Assembly: GCF_012328925.1 (NCBI RefSeq)
Contig: NZ_JAAXLS010000050.1
Coordinates: 1-48,624, forward strand
Direction of reading: 5' to 3'
Origin: Amycolatopsis acididurans
GTDB taxonomy: Bacteria; Actinomycetota; Actinomycetes; Mycobacteriales; Pseudonocardiaceae
DNA: 48,624 bases
The notes beneath the pieces are model-generated. The model ran no database searches. It saw only the letters and a list, made by a program, of their open reading frames with translations, and was not told where the DNA came from. Shown one piece after another: positions 1 to 8,574 of this stretch. Made by a program: the position numbers and the translations under genes. Numbering within the stretch: position 1 is the first letter of the stretch; every line of letters starts with the position of its first letter.

Positions 1-2
1 CA

Positions 3-137
3 CCCATCCCACCCCACGCCACCTACGAACAAATCAAATCCATGACCGAAGCCGTCCTCAAAGGCGACCCCAACGCCTGGCACCTCATCACCCAAGGCAT
101 CAAAACCAAAGCCGAGGAGTTGCTGCCCTCGCGTTAG
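3..137 (+). CDS. 3' end of a probable thiamine-pyrophosphate-dependent enzyme (partial)
   Basis: An open frame runs from the window edge to a TAG stop and encodes the last 44 residues of a protein. The tail contains PPHATYEQ, then LKGDP, and ends ELLPSR. This resembles the C-termini of pyruvate-oxidase/acetolactate-synthase-like TPP enzymes of actinobacteria, but the assignment rests on a short tail only. Its codon use is odd for the window: most Lys, Gln and Glu codons end in A (AAA, CAA, GAA), whereas neighbouring genes prefer AAG, CAG and GAG. A strong terminator follows at once, so it is not co-transcribed with the glucarate operon. Confidence 0.5.
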   Translation, partial: PIPPHATYEQIKSMTEAVLKGDPNAWHLITQGIKTKAEELLPSR

Positions 138-143
138 CACACG

Positions 144-184
144 GACCCCGAGTCGATCCAGGCATTGACTCGGGGTCTTTTGAG
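144..184 (+). terminator. Rho-independent terminator after the upstream partial gene
   Basis: A perfect 11-bp inverted repeat (144-154 and 167-177, GACCCCGAGTC/GACTCGGGGTC) with a 12-nt loop is followed by a short T run. It lies 6 bases after the TAG stop at 135-137. Confidence 0.85.
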
Positions 185-194
185 TTCTTAAGCT

Positions 195-229
195 GTCTTC
201 ATTCGTGATTGTCATCTACATATGAAGAC
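195..229 (+). promoter_or_regulatory. Inverted repeat at the start of the glucarate operon
   Basis: GTCTTCAT (195-202) and ATGAAGAC (222-229) form a perfect 8-bp inverted repeat with a 19-nt spacer. It extends by AGCT on each side if one G is bulged. The right arm lies against the ribosome binding region of kdgD (ATG at 236). It could be an IclR-type operator or an mRNA hairpin that occludes the RBS. The symmetry is visible; the function is inferred. Confidence 0.4.
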
Positions 230-235
230 GAGCTG

Positions 236-1150
236 ATGAAAACCGCAGACCTGCTCCGGGCACGCATGGGCGACGGCGTGCTGTCGTTCCCGCTGACGTC
301 CTTCACCGACCGCGGTGAGCTCGATCCCGAGTCCTTCCGCGCCTACCTCCGCATCCAGCTCGACGCCGATCCGGCCGCGGTGTTCGTCGCCTGCGGCACC
401 GGCGAGTTCTTCTCCCTCACGCTGGACGAGTACGCCCAGGTGGTCCGGATCGCGGTCGAGGAGACCGCCCACCGCGTGCCCGTCATCGCGGGACTCGGTT
501 ACGGCTGGGCGATGGCCAGGCAGTTCGCCCGGCGCGCCGAGGAAGCCGGCGCCGACGGCGGCCTGCTGCTGCCGCACTACCTCGTCAAGGCGCCGGCCGA
601 CGGGCTGGTCGAACAGGTCCGCAAGGTCGCCGAGGGCACGTCGCTCCCGCTGATCGCCTACCAGCGCGACTACGTCACGTTCGACGCGAACGCGGTGCGC
701 CTGCTCGCCAAGATCGGCGGCGTGATCGGGCTCAAGGACGGGCACGGCGACCTCGACCAGCTACAGCGGCTGCGGCTGGCGGCGCCCGAGGACTTCCTGT
801 TCTTCAACGGGGTCGCGACCGCCGAGATGCAGGCCCGCGCCTACCGCGCGATCGGCATCCCCGCCTACTCCTCCGCCGTGCACGCCTTCGCACCGGAAAT
901 CGCCAAGGCGTTCTTCACCGCGCTGCGCGAGGACGATCAGTCCCGTGTGGACGAACTGCTGCGGCACTTCTACCAGCCGTTCGTCGAGCTGCGCGACCGC
1001 CGCGCCGGATACGCCGTCTCGCTGGTCAAGGCCGCGGCCAGGGTGCGCGGCCTGCCCGTCGGACCGGTCCGCGCACCGTTGACCGACCCCTCCCCCGACG
1101 AACTGACCACGCTGCGAACGCTGCTGTCCACCGGCCTGCACCTCGTCTAG
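236..1150 (+). CDS. kdgD: 5-dehydro-4-deoxyglucarate dehydratase
   Basis: This DHDPS/NanA-family lyase dehydrates and decarboxylates 5-dehydro-4-deoxy-D-glucarate to 2,5-dioxopentanoate (EC 4.2.1.41) in the cytoplasm. From ATG 236 the protein is 304 aa, the usual KdgD length. The KdgD N-terminus (MGDGVLSFPLTSF, from residue 11), the substrate loop GTGEFF (54-59), the catalytic Tyr142 (LIAYQRD) and the Schiff-base Lys167 (VIGLKDGHGD) are all present. A TTG start at 209 would add nine residues inside the inverted repeat and is less likely. gudD, which makes its substrate, starts 12 bases downstream, so the two are surely co-transcribed. No dehydrogenase for the product is in the window. Confidence 0.93.
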   Translation: MKTADLLRARMGDGVLSFPLTSFTDRGELDPESFRAYLRIQLDADPAAVFVACGTGEFFSLTLDEYAQVVRIAVEETAHRVPVIAGLGYGWAMARQFARRAEEAGADGGLLLPHYLVKAPADGLVEQVRKVAEGTSLPLIAYQRDYVTFDANAVRLLAKIGGVIGLKDGHGDLDQLQRLRLAAPEDFLFFNGVATAEMQARAYRAIGIPAYSSAVHAFAPEIAKAFFTALREDDQSRVDELLRHFYQPFVELRDRRAGYAVSLVKAAARVRGLPVGPVRAPLTDPSPDELTTLRTLLSTGLHLV

Positions 1151-1162
1151 AAGGAGACTTCG

Positions 1163-2434
1163 TTGCCCCGCATCGCGGAAGTCCGCGTCACCCCGATTCT
1201 CATCTCCGATCCGCCGCTGCTGAACGTGCAGGGCGTGCACCAGCCCTACACGCCCCGCACCATCGTCGAGGTCGTCACCGAAAACGGCGCCATGGGCCTC
1301 GGCGAGACCTACGGCGACCTCGACTATCTCAAGCTCGCGCAGGAGTTCGCCCCGTCGCTGGCCGGCGCCGAGCTGACGGTGAACCACCTCGGTGCCGGGC
1401 TGCTGGAAACCGTGCGGCGGGTGGACGTCGAACGCATCGACAACCGGGTGCAGGCCGAGGGGCTGCGCGGCGCGCGGACACTCGGCAAGATCGCCGCGAG
1501 CGTGCGCTCGGCGTTCGAGGTCGCGATCTACGACGCGCTCGGCCACGAACTGGGCGTGCCCGTGCACGCGCTGCTCGGCGGCAAGGTGCGCGACGCCGTG
1601 GAGTTCAGCGGTTACCTGTTCTACCGCTGGGCCGAGCATCCCGGACCGGACGAGCCCAAGGACGACTGGGGCGCGGCGCTGGACCCGGAAGGCGTTGTGG
1701 CGCAGGCGAAACGGATGGCCGCCGACTACGGCTTCGACTCGTTCAAGCTCAAGGGTGGCGTGTTCGAGCCCGCGCAGGAGATCGCCGCGATCCGAGCACT
1801 CGCCGAGGCGTTCCCCGGCCATCCGCTGCGGCTGGACCCCAACGGCGCGTGGACCGTGCCGACGAGCCTGGAGGTCGCCGCGCAACTGGAGGACGTGCTG
1901 GAATACCTCGAAGACCCGACCACCGGCACGCGGAACATGGCCGAGGTGGCACGCAAGACCTCACTTCCGCTGGCCACCAACATGTGCGTGACCGCGTTCG
2001 ACGACATCCCGGAGGCGTTCGCCTGTGACGCCGTGCAGGTGGTGCTGTCCGATCACCACTACTGGGGCGGGCTGCGCGCCACGCAGGACCTGGCCGCCGT
2101 CTGCGGCGTGTACGGCGTCGGCGTTTCCATGCACTCCAACACGCATCTGGGCATCAGTCTCGCCGCGATGACCCAGATCGCCGCCACGATTCCAGATCTG
2201 CGTTACGCGTGCGACACCCACCGCCCGTGGCAGACCGAGGACGTGATCACCGAACCGCACACGTTCACCGACGGCCGGATCAGGGTCACCGACGCCCCTG
2301 GTCTCGGTGTCGAGCTCGACCGCGACAGCCTGGCGAAACTGCACGAACGCTGGGTCGACAGTGATGTGCGCAGGCGCGACGATCTCGCCGCGATGCGCCG
2401 CGTCAATCCTCAGTGGACAGTCCCCACCTGGTAA
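1163..2434 (+). CDS. gudD: D-glucarate dehydratase
   Basis: This enolase-superfamily enzyme converts D-glucarate to 5-dehydro-4-deoxyglucarate (EC 4.2.1.40), the step before KdgD. It starts at TTG 1163 behind an AAGGAG ribosome site at 1151-1156 and is 423 aa. Visible catalytic features are the KxK motif (Lys195, Lys197), Mg ligands Asp225 (LRLDPNGAW), Glu250 and Asn273, and the Asp297/His324 dyad (SDHHYWGG; MHSNTHLGIS). This full GlucD set separates it from mandelate racemase or galactarate enzymes, although some GlucD enzymes also accept L-idarate. It is the second gene of the operon. Confidence 0.93.
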   Translation: MPRIAEVRVTPILISDPPLLNVQGVHQPYTPRTIVEVVTENGAMGLGETYGDLDYLKLAQEFAPSLAGAELTVNHLGAGLLETVRRVDVERIDNRVQAEGLRGARTLGKIAASVRSAFEVAIYDALGHELGVPVHALLGGKVRDAVEFSGYLFYRWAEHPGPDEPKDDWGAALDPEGVVAQAKRMAADYGFDSFKLKGGVFEPAQEIAAIRALAEAFPGHPLRLDPNGAWTVPTSLEVAAQLEDVLEYLEDPTTGTRNMAEVARKTSLPLATNMCVTAFDDIPEAFACDAVQVVLSDHHYWGGLRATQDLAAVCGVYGVGVSMHSNTHLGISLAAMTQIAATIPDLRYACDTHRPWQTEDVITEPHTFTDGRIRVTDAPGLGVELDRDSLAKLHERWVDSDVRRRDDLAAMRRVNPQWTVPTW

Positions 2435-2460
2435 CCCCCTTCCCCAGAAAGAAGACGTCA

Positions 2461-3771
2461 ATGGAGACGCTCGCCTATCGCAGCGCGGTGCGGAAGTTCT
2501 ACCGCCGCATGCTGCCCTTGCTCGTGTTCATGCTGGTGATCAACCAGATGGACCGCACGAACGTCGGGTTCGTGAAGTCCCATCTGGAGACCGACCTCGG
2601 CATCGGCGCGGCGGCCTTCGGGCTCGGCGCCGGGTTGTTCTTCGTCGGCTACGCGCTGCTCGAAGTGCCCAGCAACATGCTGCTCGAACGCTTCGGCGCC
2701 CGCGTGTGGCTGACCCGGATCATGATCACCTGGGGTGTCGTGGTGGCCGCGACCGCGTTCACCACGGATGCGACCACGTTCTACATCCTGCGGTTCCTGC
2801 TCGGGGTCACCGAGGCCGGGTTCTTCCCCGGCGTCCTCTACTACTTCACGAAATGGCTGCCCGACGCCGAACGGGGCCGCGCCACCGCGATCTTCCTCGG
2901 CGGTTCGGCCGGCGCCTACATCGTGACCGGGCCGATCAGCGGCGCGCTGCTGGAGATGCACGGCGTCGGCGGGATCGCCGGCTGGAAGTGGATGTTCCTG
3001 CTGGAAGGCGGATTCTCCATCGTCGTCGGCATCGCCGCCGCGTTCTTCCTGGTCTCGCGGATCAGGGACGCGAAGTGGCTGACCGACGAGGAAAAGGCCC
3101 AGTTGTCCGCGGCGGTCGGGCGGGACGAGGCGGCCCGCCGCGACGCCAGGACGGCGAAGGTGTCGCGCTGGCGGCTGCTGGCCAATCCGCAGCTTCTGTT
3201 GCTGTGCTGGCTGTTCTTCGCGATGTCGATGGTCGGGTACTCGATCACGTTCTGGCTGCCCAGCATCGTGAAGAAGATCCAGGGCACCTCGGACTTCGAG
3301 GTGGGCCTGCTCTCGGCCATCCCGTGGATCTGCGCGATCGCGGCGATGTACACGCTCGCGTGGTACACCGACCGCACCGGCCGCAGGAGGCCGTGGGTGG
3401 CGATCGGGCTGCTGCTCGGCGCGGTGGGCACGTTCCTCGCCACCGTCGGGCCGCCGTGGTTCGCACTCGTCGCGCTGTGCCTCGGCGCGACCGGGTTCAA
3501 GTGCGCGGCCTCGGCGTTCTGGCCGGTCGCACAGCACACGCTCGATCTCAAGATCGCCGCGGCCGGCATCGCGCTGGTGAACTCGATCGGCAACCTCGGC
3601 GGTTTCGTCGGGCCCACGGTGCTCGGCTACTTCCAGCAGGCCACCGGCAGCACCAGGGGCGGGCTCTACGGGCTCGCCGCCGCGGCCGTGGTCGCCGCCG
3701 CCATGGTGTTCCTGATGCGGGTGCGCCACACCCCGGCCCGCGCGGACGTCACCGAACCCGCGGTGCGGTGA
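2461..3771 (+). CDS. MFS transporter, anion:cation symporter family, probable D-glucarate importer
   Basis: A 436-aa major facilitator with about 12 hydrophobic segments. The N-terminal signature NQMDRTNVGFVKSH and the YALLEVPSNMLLERFGAR loop are typical of the ACS (phthalate/glucarate/tartrate) family that includes GudP. ATG 2461 follows an AGAAAGAAG stretch. An in-frame TTG/GTG-type extension to 2413 would run back into gudD and is not needed. The position between gudD and the IclR gene points to glucarate or a related aldarate as substrate, but this is contextual and no residue decides substrate. Confidence 0.85.
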   Translation: METLAYRSAVRKFYRRMLPLLVFMLVINQMDRTNVGFVKSHLETDLGIGAAAFGLGAGLFFVGYALLEVPSNMLLERFGARVWLTRIMITWGVVVAATAFTTDATTFYILRFLLGVTEAGFFPGVLYYFTKWLPDAERGRATAIFLGGSAGAYIVTGPISGALLEMHGVGGIAGWKWMFLLEGGFSIVVGIAAAFFLVSRIRDAKWLTDEEKAQLSAAVGRDEAARRDARTAKVSRWRLLANPQLLLLCWLFFAMSMVGYSITFWLPSIVKKIQGTSDFEVGLLSAIPWICAIAAMYTLAWYTDRTGRRRPWVAIGLLLGAVGTFLATVGPPWFALVALCLGATGFKCAASAFWPVAQHTLDLKIAAAGIALVNSIGNLGGFVGPTVLGYFQQATGSTRGGLYGLAAAAVVAAAMVFLMRVRHTPARADVTEPAVR

Positions 3772-3783
3772 GAAGATTCGGGT

Positions 3784-4554
3784 ATGGCTGAACAGCAGAA
3801 GGGCGTGCGGGATGTGAAATCGGCGGCACGGACCGTCGAGGTGCTCGAGGTACTGGGCAGCCTCGACGGCAGGCCGATCGGCCTGCGCGCGCTCGCCGAG
3901 CGGATGGAGGTTCCGCGTAGCAGCCTGTACGCCCTTCTGCAGACCCTGGTGCACCGCGGCTGGGTGCGCACCGACGCGACCGGGTCGCTGTACTCGATCG
4001 GGGTGCGCGCCCTGCTGGTCGGCACGTCCTACATCGACGGTGACCCCCGGCTGGCGGTGGCGCTGCCGCATCTGGACGCGCTGCTGGAACAACTCGGCGA
4101 GACGGTGCACTTCGCGCGGCTGGACGGCCCGGACATCGTCTACCTCGCCACCCGCGAGTCGCGGCACTACCTGCGGCCGTTCAGCCGGGTCGGGCGGCGG
4201 CTGCCCGCGCACGTCACGTCGCTGGGCAAGGCGATCCTCGCCGAGCGGGACGACGCCGACGTGGAGAAGCTGCTGCCGCCGGACTGGCCCGCGCTGACCG
4301 AGCACACCCTCGACCGGCCGGGGCTGCTCGCCGATCTAGCCGTGATCCGCGAACGCGGCTACGCCATCGACAACGAAGAGGGCACCGTCGGCCTGCGCTG
4401 CTTCGGCGTGGCCCTGCGCTACGACACGCCGGTGGCCGACGCGATCTCGTGCTCGGTGCCGGTCGCGCGGCTGACCCCCGGTACCGAGGAGAAGATCATC
4501 GGCGCCCTGCTGGACGCGCGTGCCGCCATCGAACGTGCTGCGTGGCGCGGATGA
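3784..4554 (+). CDS. IclR-family transcriptional regulator of the glucarate operon
   Basis: A 256-aa protein with an N-terminal winged helix-turn-helix (about residues 10-70, AARTVEVLEVLGSLDG then LRALAERMEVPRSSLYALL) and a C-terminal effector domain (about 80-250, GKAILAERDD, GYAIDNEEGTVGLRCFG). It begins 12 bases after the transporter stop in the same direction. By analogy to other IclR regulators of sugar-acid catabolism it probably binds glucarate or a pathway intermediate and controls the operon. The inverted repeat at 195-229 is a candidate target. Confidence 0.88.
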   Translation: MAEQQKGVRDVKSAARTVEVLEVLGSLDGRPIGLRALAERMEVPRSSLYALLQTLVHRGWVRTDATGSLYSIGVRALLVGTSYIDGDPRLAVALPHLDALLEQLGETVHFARLDGPDIVYLATRESRHYLRPFSRVGRRLPAHVTSLGKAILAERDDADVEKLLPPDWPALTEHTLDRPGLLADLAVIRERGYAIDNEEGTVGLRCFGVALRYDTPVADAISCSVPVARLTPGTEEKIIGALLDARAAIERAAWRG

Positions 4555-4579
4555 GAGGTTTAGACTTCAGCCACCAGTG

Positions 4580-4596
4580 ATACCCCGTGAGGGTAT
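4580..4596 (+). promoter_or_regulatory. CsoR-type operator in front of the DUF318 permease
   Basis: ATACCC-N5-GGGTAT is a perfect 17-bp palindrome directly upstream of the AAGGAGG ribosome site (about 4598-4604) of the permease. It has the same half-sites and spacing as the element before the csoR gene (9925-9941) and matches the general form of CsoR/RcnR operators, a GC-rich core flanked by ATA/TAT. Binding would block transcription of the permease until metal releases the repressor. Confidence 0.65.
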
Positions 4597-4607
4597 AAGG
4601 AGGTGGC

Positions 4608-5756
4608 ATGGCCGCGATCGGGCACGCGCTCGCCCTCGCCGGAGCGATGACGTGGGAAATCCTGTGGGCGTTGATCCTCGGCTTCGCGCTGTCGGCCGTC
4701 GTGCAGGCGGTGGTGCGCAAATCGACGATCGTCAACCTGCTCGGCGATGACCGGCCCCGCACGCTGACCGTCGCGGCCGGGCTGGGCGCGGCGTCCTCGT
4801 CGTGTTCTTACGCGGCGGTCGCGCTGGCGCGCTCGCTGTTCCGCAAGGGCGCGAACTTCACGGCCGCGATGGCGTTCGAGATCGGGTCCACGAACCTGGT
4901 CGTCGAACTCGGCATCCTGATGGCGCTGCTGATGGGCTGGCAGTTCACCGTCGCCGAATTCATCGGCGGACCGGTGATGATCGTGCTGGTCGCGCTGATG
5001 TTCCGGTTCTTCGTGCGGGAGCGGGTGCTGCGGGCGGCGCGCGAGCAGGCGGAGAAGGGCGTCGCCGGTTCGATGGAGGGCCACGCGGCGATGGACATGT
5101 CGGTCTCGCGCGAGGGCTCGTTCTGGCGGCGGCTGGGTTCGGGCGAGGGATTCACTTCGGTGGCGCACGTGTTCGTGATGGAGTGGGCCGCGATCCTGCG
5201 CGACCTGGTGATCGGCCTGCTGATCGCGGGCGCGGTCGCCGCGTGGGTGCCGGAGTCGTTCTGGCGGAGCTTCTTCCTCACCGACCATCCGGTCTGGTCC
5301 GCCGTGTGGGGACCGGTCGTCGGCCCCGTGGTGGCCCTGCTGAGCTTCGTGTGCTCGATCGGCAACGTGCCGCTGGCCGCCGTGCTGTGGAACGGCGGCA
5401 TCAGCTTCGGCGGAGTGGTCGCGTTCATCTTCGCCGATCTGCTGATCCTGCCGATCCTCAACATCTACCGGAAGTACTACGGCATGAAGATGACGCTGGT
5501 CGTGTTCGGCACGTTCTACCTGGCCATGGTCCTCGCGGGATACGTCGTGGAGCTGCTGTTCGGCGTCGGCGGACTCGTCCCGGAACAGCGGTCGGCGCGT
5601 GTGCTCGAAGCGAGCGTCTCGTGGAACTACACGACCTGGCTCAACATCGCGTTCCTGCTGCTCGCGGCGGTGCTGCTGGTGCGGTTCCTGCGCACCGGCG
5701 GCAGGCCGATGCTGAAGATGATGGGCGGCGCACCGAGCGAGGAACACCAGCACTAG
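4608..5756 (+). CDS. Permease of the DUF318 family, probable metal efflux
   Basis: A 382-aa polytopic membrane protein with about eight hydrophobic segments. The LGAASSSCSYAAVALARSLF stretch with its buried Cys (residue ~66) and the second conserved segment FVCSIGNVPLAAVLWNGG mark the PF03773 permease family (ArsP/SO_0444-like). The region at about residues 155-170 is rich in His and Met (EGHAAMDMS), which could bind soft metals. ATG 4608 has an ideal AAGGAGG and is preceded by a CsoR-like palindrome. Together with the copA/copZ/csoR genes nearby this suggests export of copper or another soft metal. The exact substrate is not determined by sequence. Confidence 0.82.
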   Translation: MAAIGHALALAGAMTWEILWALILGFALSAVVQAVVRKSTIVNLLGDDRPRTLTVAAGLGAASSSCSYAAVALARSLFRKGANFTAAMAFEIGSTNLVVELGILMALLMGWQFTVAEFIGGPVMIVLVALMFRFFVRERVLRAAREQAEKGVAGSMEGHAAMDMSVSREGSFWRRLGSGEGFTSVAHVFVMEWAAILRDLVIGLLIAGAVAAWVPESFWRSFFLTDHPVWSAVWGPVVGPVVALLSFVCSIGNVPLAAVLWNGGISFGGVVAFIFADLLILPILNIYRKYYGMKMTLVVFGTFYLAMVLAGYVVELLFGVGGLVPEQRSARVLEASVSWNYTTWLNIAFLLLAAVLLVRFLRTGGRPMLKMMGGAPSEEHQH

Positions 5757-6362
5757 CGACGGCTCAGCCGACGCGCCACGTACCTCGCGTCCCTGCCGAC
5801 TCCACGCAGGCCGGCCGACAGCAGCCCGCGCTGCCACTCCAGCCCGACGAAGCCGAGACCGGGATGCGTCGTGGACAAACCCTTGCGCTGCTCGGGTCGT
5901 CCGGCACGGATCGCGCGCCGGTACACGCCGGTGTCGAGTACCGGAACCCGCCGTGGGCGGCGGTGCCGCGAGCCGACCGGCAGGAGACCGAGCCTGGTGA
6001 CGGTGAACCAGAACTGGAGGTCCAGCCCGAGTGGCCGCCGGTTGACGAACCCGACCGGTTTGCGGGTCGTGAGCGTAACCTCGGCGTGCTCGGCGAGTTC
6101 CGCGCCGATCTGCGCGGCAGAGTTGCCCGCGCCGACGATGACGACGCGCTCACCCGCGAACGGACCCGGCTCGCGGTAACCGGCGGCATGCGAGACCGTG
6201 CCCGCGAACGAGTACAGGCCCGGCAGCTCGGGCCGGTGCGAATGTCGGCGTCGAGCCCGGCCGCGTACTCGCGCAGGTAAGCGATGGCCTCGTCACGGTA
6301 GGGATATCGCCGTGGGTCGCCGTACCGGATTGCCCACCGCCGATCACGATCGCATCGGGCAT
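5753..6362 (-). pseudogene. Decayed flavin-dependent monooxygenase with several internal deletions
   Basis: The remnant begins MPDAIVIGGGQSG, the FAD-binding GxGxxG of a flavin monooxygenase. It then jumps frame to YGDPRRYPYRDEAIAYLREY, and jumps frame again to ELPGLYSF...ERVVIVGAGNSAAQI, the NADPH-binding motif. It continues in one frame to RAGRPEQRKGLSTTHPG and ends FVGLEWQRGLLSAGLRG...RRLSRR with a stop at 5753-5755. Family members have roughly 30-50 extra residues at three places: after GGGQSG, after DIRTG and after RAGRPEQR (where the ATGY motif should be). At least three deletions, two of them frame-breaking, have destroyed the gene. It lies 10 bases behind copA on the same strand, and its last four bases overlap the end of the convergent permease gene. 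Confidence 0.85.
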
Positions 6363-6372
6363 AACGGGAAAA

Positions 6373-8574
6373 CTAGCGGAAAGCGCGCAGCCGCAGGGAG
6401 TTGCTGACGACGAAAACGGAGCTGAGCGCCATCGCCGCGCCCGCGATCATGGGGTTGAGCAGGCCCAGCGCGGCCAGCGGCAGCGCCGCCACGTTGTAGG
6501 CGAAGGCCCAGAACAGGTTGCCCCTGATGGTCGCGAACGTGCGCCGGGACAACCGGATCGCGTCGGCGGCCGCACGCAGGTCGCCGCGCACCAGCGTGAG
6601 ATCGCCGGCCTCGATCGCGACGTCGGTGCCGGTGCCCATCGCGAGCCCCAGGTCGGCCTGCGCGAGCGCGGGTGCGTCGTTCACGCCGTCCCCGACCATC
6701 GCGACGCGATAACCGCCATCCTGCAGGCGTTTCACCGCGTCGACCTTCTCCGAGGGCAGCACCCCGGCGATGACCTCCACGATCCCCACTTCGCGGGCCA
6801 CCGTGCGCGCGACGGTCTCGTTGTCCCCGGTCAGCAGGATCGGGTGCAGGCCAAGGGCCTTGAACCGCCGCACCGCCTCCGCCGAGGTCGGCTTCACCGT
6901 GTCGGCCACCGCCAGCACGGCACGCGCTTTGCCGTCCCAGGCGACCGCGATCGCGGTCTGCCCGGCCTTTTCCGCCTCCGTCATGGCCTCGGCGAGAGCG
7001 CCCGTCAGCGGCGTGCCCCACTGTTCGAGCTGCGCGGGACGTCCGGCGAACACCTCGTGCCCGTCGACGACGCCACGCACGCCGATACCTTCGACGGCCG
7101 TGAAATCGGTGAGCTCGCCCCGTTCCGGCGCCGCTGCGGCGATCGCCTTCGCGACGGGATGTTCCGACGCGTCTTCCAGGGTGCCCGCGAGCCGCAGCAC
7201 CTCGTCCCGGTCCTCGCCCTCCGCGGGCCGCACGTCCACCAGCGACATCCGGCCGGTGGTCACGGTGCCCGTCTTGTCGAGCACGACGGTGTCGATCCGG
7301 CGGGTCGATTCGAGCACCTCGGGCCCCTTGATCAGGATGCCGAGCTGCGCGCCGCGGCCGGTACCCACGAGCAGTGCCGTCGGTGTGGCCAGGCCGAGCG
7401 CGCAGGGGCACGCGATGATCAGCACCGCGACGGCGGCGGTGAACGCGGCCGCCGGTGTGCCGCCCGCGACGAGCCACCCCACCAGCGTGACCAGCGACAG
7501 CAGCAGCACGATCGGCACGAAAACGCCGGCGACCCGGTCGGCCAGGCGCTGCACCTGTGCCTTGCCGGTCTGCGCCTCCTCGACGAGCTTGGCCATCCTG
7601 GCCAGCTGCGTGTCGCCGCCGACCCGGGTCGCGCGCACCACGAGCCGCCCGCCCGCGTTGACGGTCGCGCCCACGACAGTGTCTCCCTCGGCTACCTCCA
7701 CCGGAACGGACTCGCCGGTGAGCATGCTCGCGTCGATCGCCGAGGAGCCCTCCTCGACCACGCCGTCCGTGGCGATCTTCTCGCCGGGGCGCACGACGAA
7801 CCGATCACCGACCGCGAGCTGCCCGGCGGGGATACGGACCTCGGTTCCGTCCCGGAGCACCGCGACGTCCTTCGCGCCCAGCTCCAGCAACGCCCGCAGC
7901 GCGGCACCGGCGCGACGCTTCGAGCGCGCCTCGAAATACCGGCCTGCCAGCAGGAAGGTGGTGACGCCCGCTGCGACCTCGAAGTAGATGTTGCCCGCGC
8001 CGCTGCCGCCCTCGACGGTCAGCTCGAACGGGTGGGTCATGCCGATCGTGCCCGCGCTGCCGAACACCAGCGCGTACAGCGACCACAGGTACGCGGCGAG
8101 GGTGCCGACCGAGATCAGCGTGTCCATCGTCGCGGTGCCGTGCTTGAGGTTGGCCCAGGTGGCGCGGTGGAACGGCCACGCGGCCCACGTGACGACCGGC
8201 GTGGCGAGCACGAGCGAAAGCCACTGCCAGTAGTCCATCTGGTACGCCTCGACCATCGCCATGGCGATGACGGGCACGGACAGCACCACGGAGGCGGCCA
8301 GCCTGCGACGCAGGGGCCCGGTCTCGTCGGCATCGGCCGGCTCCGGCCGTGGCAGGGCCGCCGTGTATCCGGCGGCCTCCACGGTCTGCACCAGGCGTTG
8401 CGGGTCCACGCCACTGGGGAAGGTGACTTTCGCCTTCTCGGTGGCGTAGTTGACGCTCGCGGTGACGCCGTCGAGTTTGTTGAGCTTCTTCTCGATCCGC
8501 ATCGCGCAGGACGCGCAGGTCATCCCGCCGATGGCGAGTTCGAGCTCGTCGTGCCCCGTGGTGGCGGTCATCAA
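6373..8574 (-). CDS. copA: Copper-exporting P-type ATPase
   Basis: A 733-aa P1B-type ATPase that pumps Cu(I) out of the cytoplasm. Order of features: one N-terminal heavy-metal domain with GMTCASC (Cys20, Cys23), about eight membrane segments, the TGES actuator motif (286-289), the ion-path CPC (389-391, IIACPCALG), phosphorylation site DKTGT (Asp433), SEHP, and GDGVNDAP in the ATP-binding domain. The YN and MxxSS motifs in the last membrane helices (FAYNVAAL; MALSSVF) indicate the Cu(I) subgroup P1B-1. The ATG overlaps the copZ stop by four bases (TCAT on the plus strand at 8571-8574), showing translational coupling. Confidence 0.95.
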   Translation of the reverse strand: MMTATTGHDELELAIGGMTCASCAMRIEKKLNKLDGVTASVNYATEKAKVTFPSGVDPQRLVQTVEAAGYTAALPRPEPADADETGPLRRRLAASVVLSVPVIAMAMVEAYQMDYWQWLSLVLATPVVTWAAWPFHRATWANLKHGTATMDTLISVGTLAAYLWSLYALVFGSAGTIGMTHPFELTVEGGSGAGNIYFEVAAGVTTFLLAGRYFEARSKRRAGAALRALLELGAKDVAVLRDGTEVRIPAGQLAVGDRFVVRPGEKIATDGVVEEGSSAIDASMLTGESVPVEVAEGDTVVGATVNAGGRLVVRATRVGGDTQLARMAKLVEEAQTGKAQVQRLADRVAGVFVPIVLLLSLVTLVGWLVAGGTPAAAFTAAVAVLIIACPCALGLATPTALLVGTGRGAQLGILIKGPEVLESTRRIDTVVLDKTGTVTTGRMSLVDVRPAEGEDRDEVLRLAGTLEDASEHPVAKAIAAAAPERGELTDFTAVEGIGVRGVVDGHEVFAGRPAQLEQWGTPLTGALAEAMTEAEKAGQTAIAVAWDGKARAVLAVADTVKPTSAEAVRRFKALGLHPILLTGDNETVARTVAREVGIVEVIAGVLPSEKVDAVKRLQDGGYRVAMVGDGVNDAPALAQADLGLAMGTGTDVAIEAGDLTLVRGDLRAAADAIRLSRRTFATIRGNLFWAFAYNVAALPLAALGLLNPMIAGAAMALSSVFVVSNSLRLRAFR

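Noticed and set aside
2458..4305. A 615-aa minus-strand open frame over the glucarate transporter and IclR genes
   Set aside because: It has Gly/Arg/His-rich composition and no domain. The plus-strand genes explain the region.
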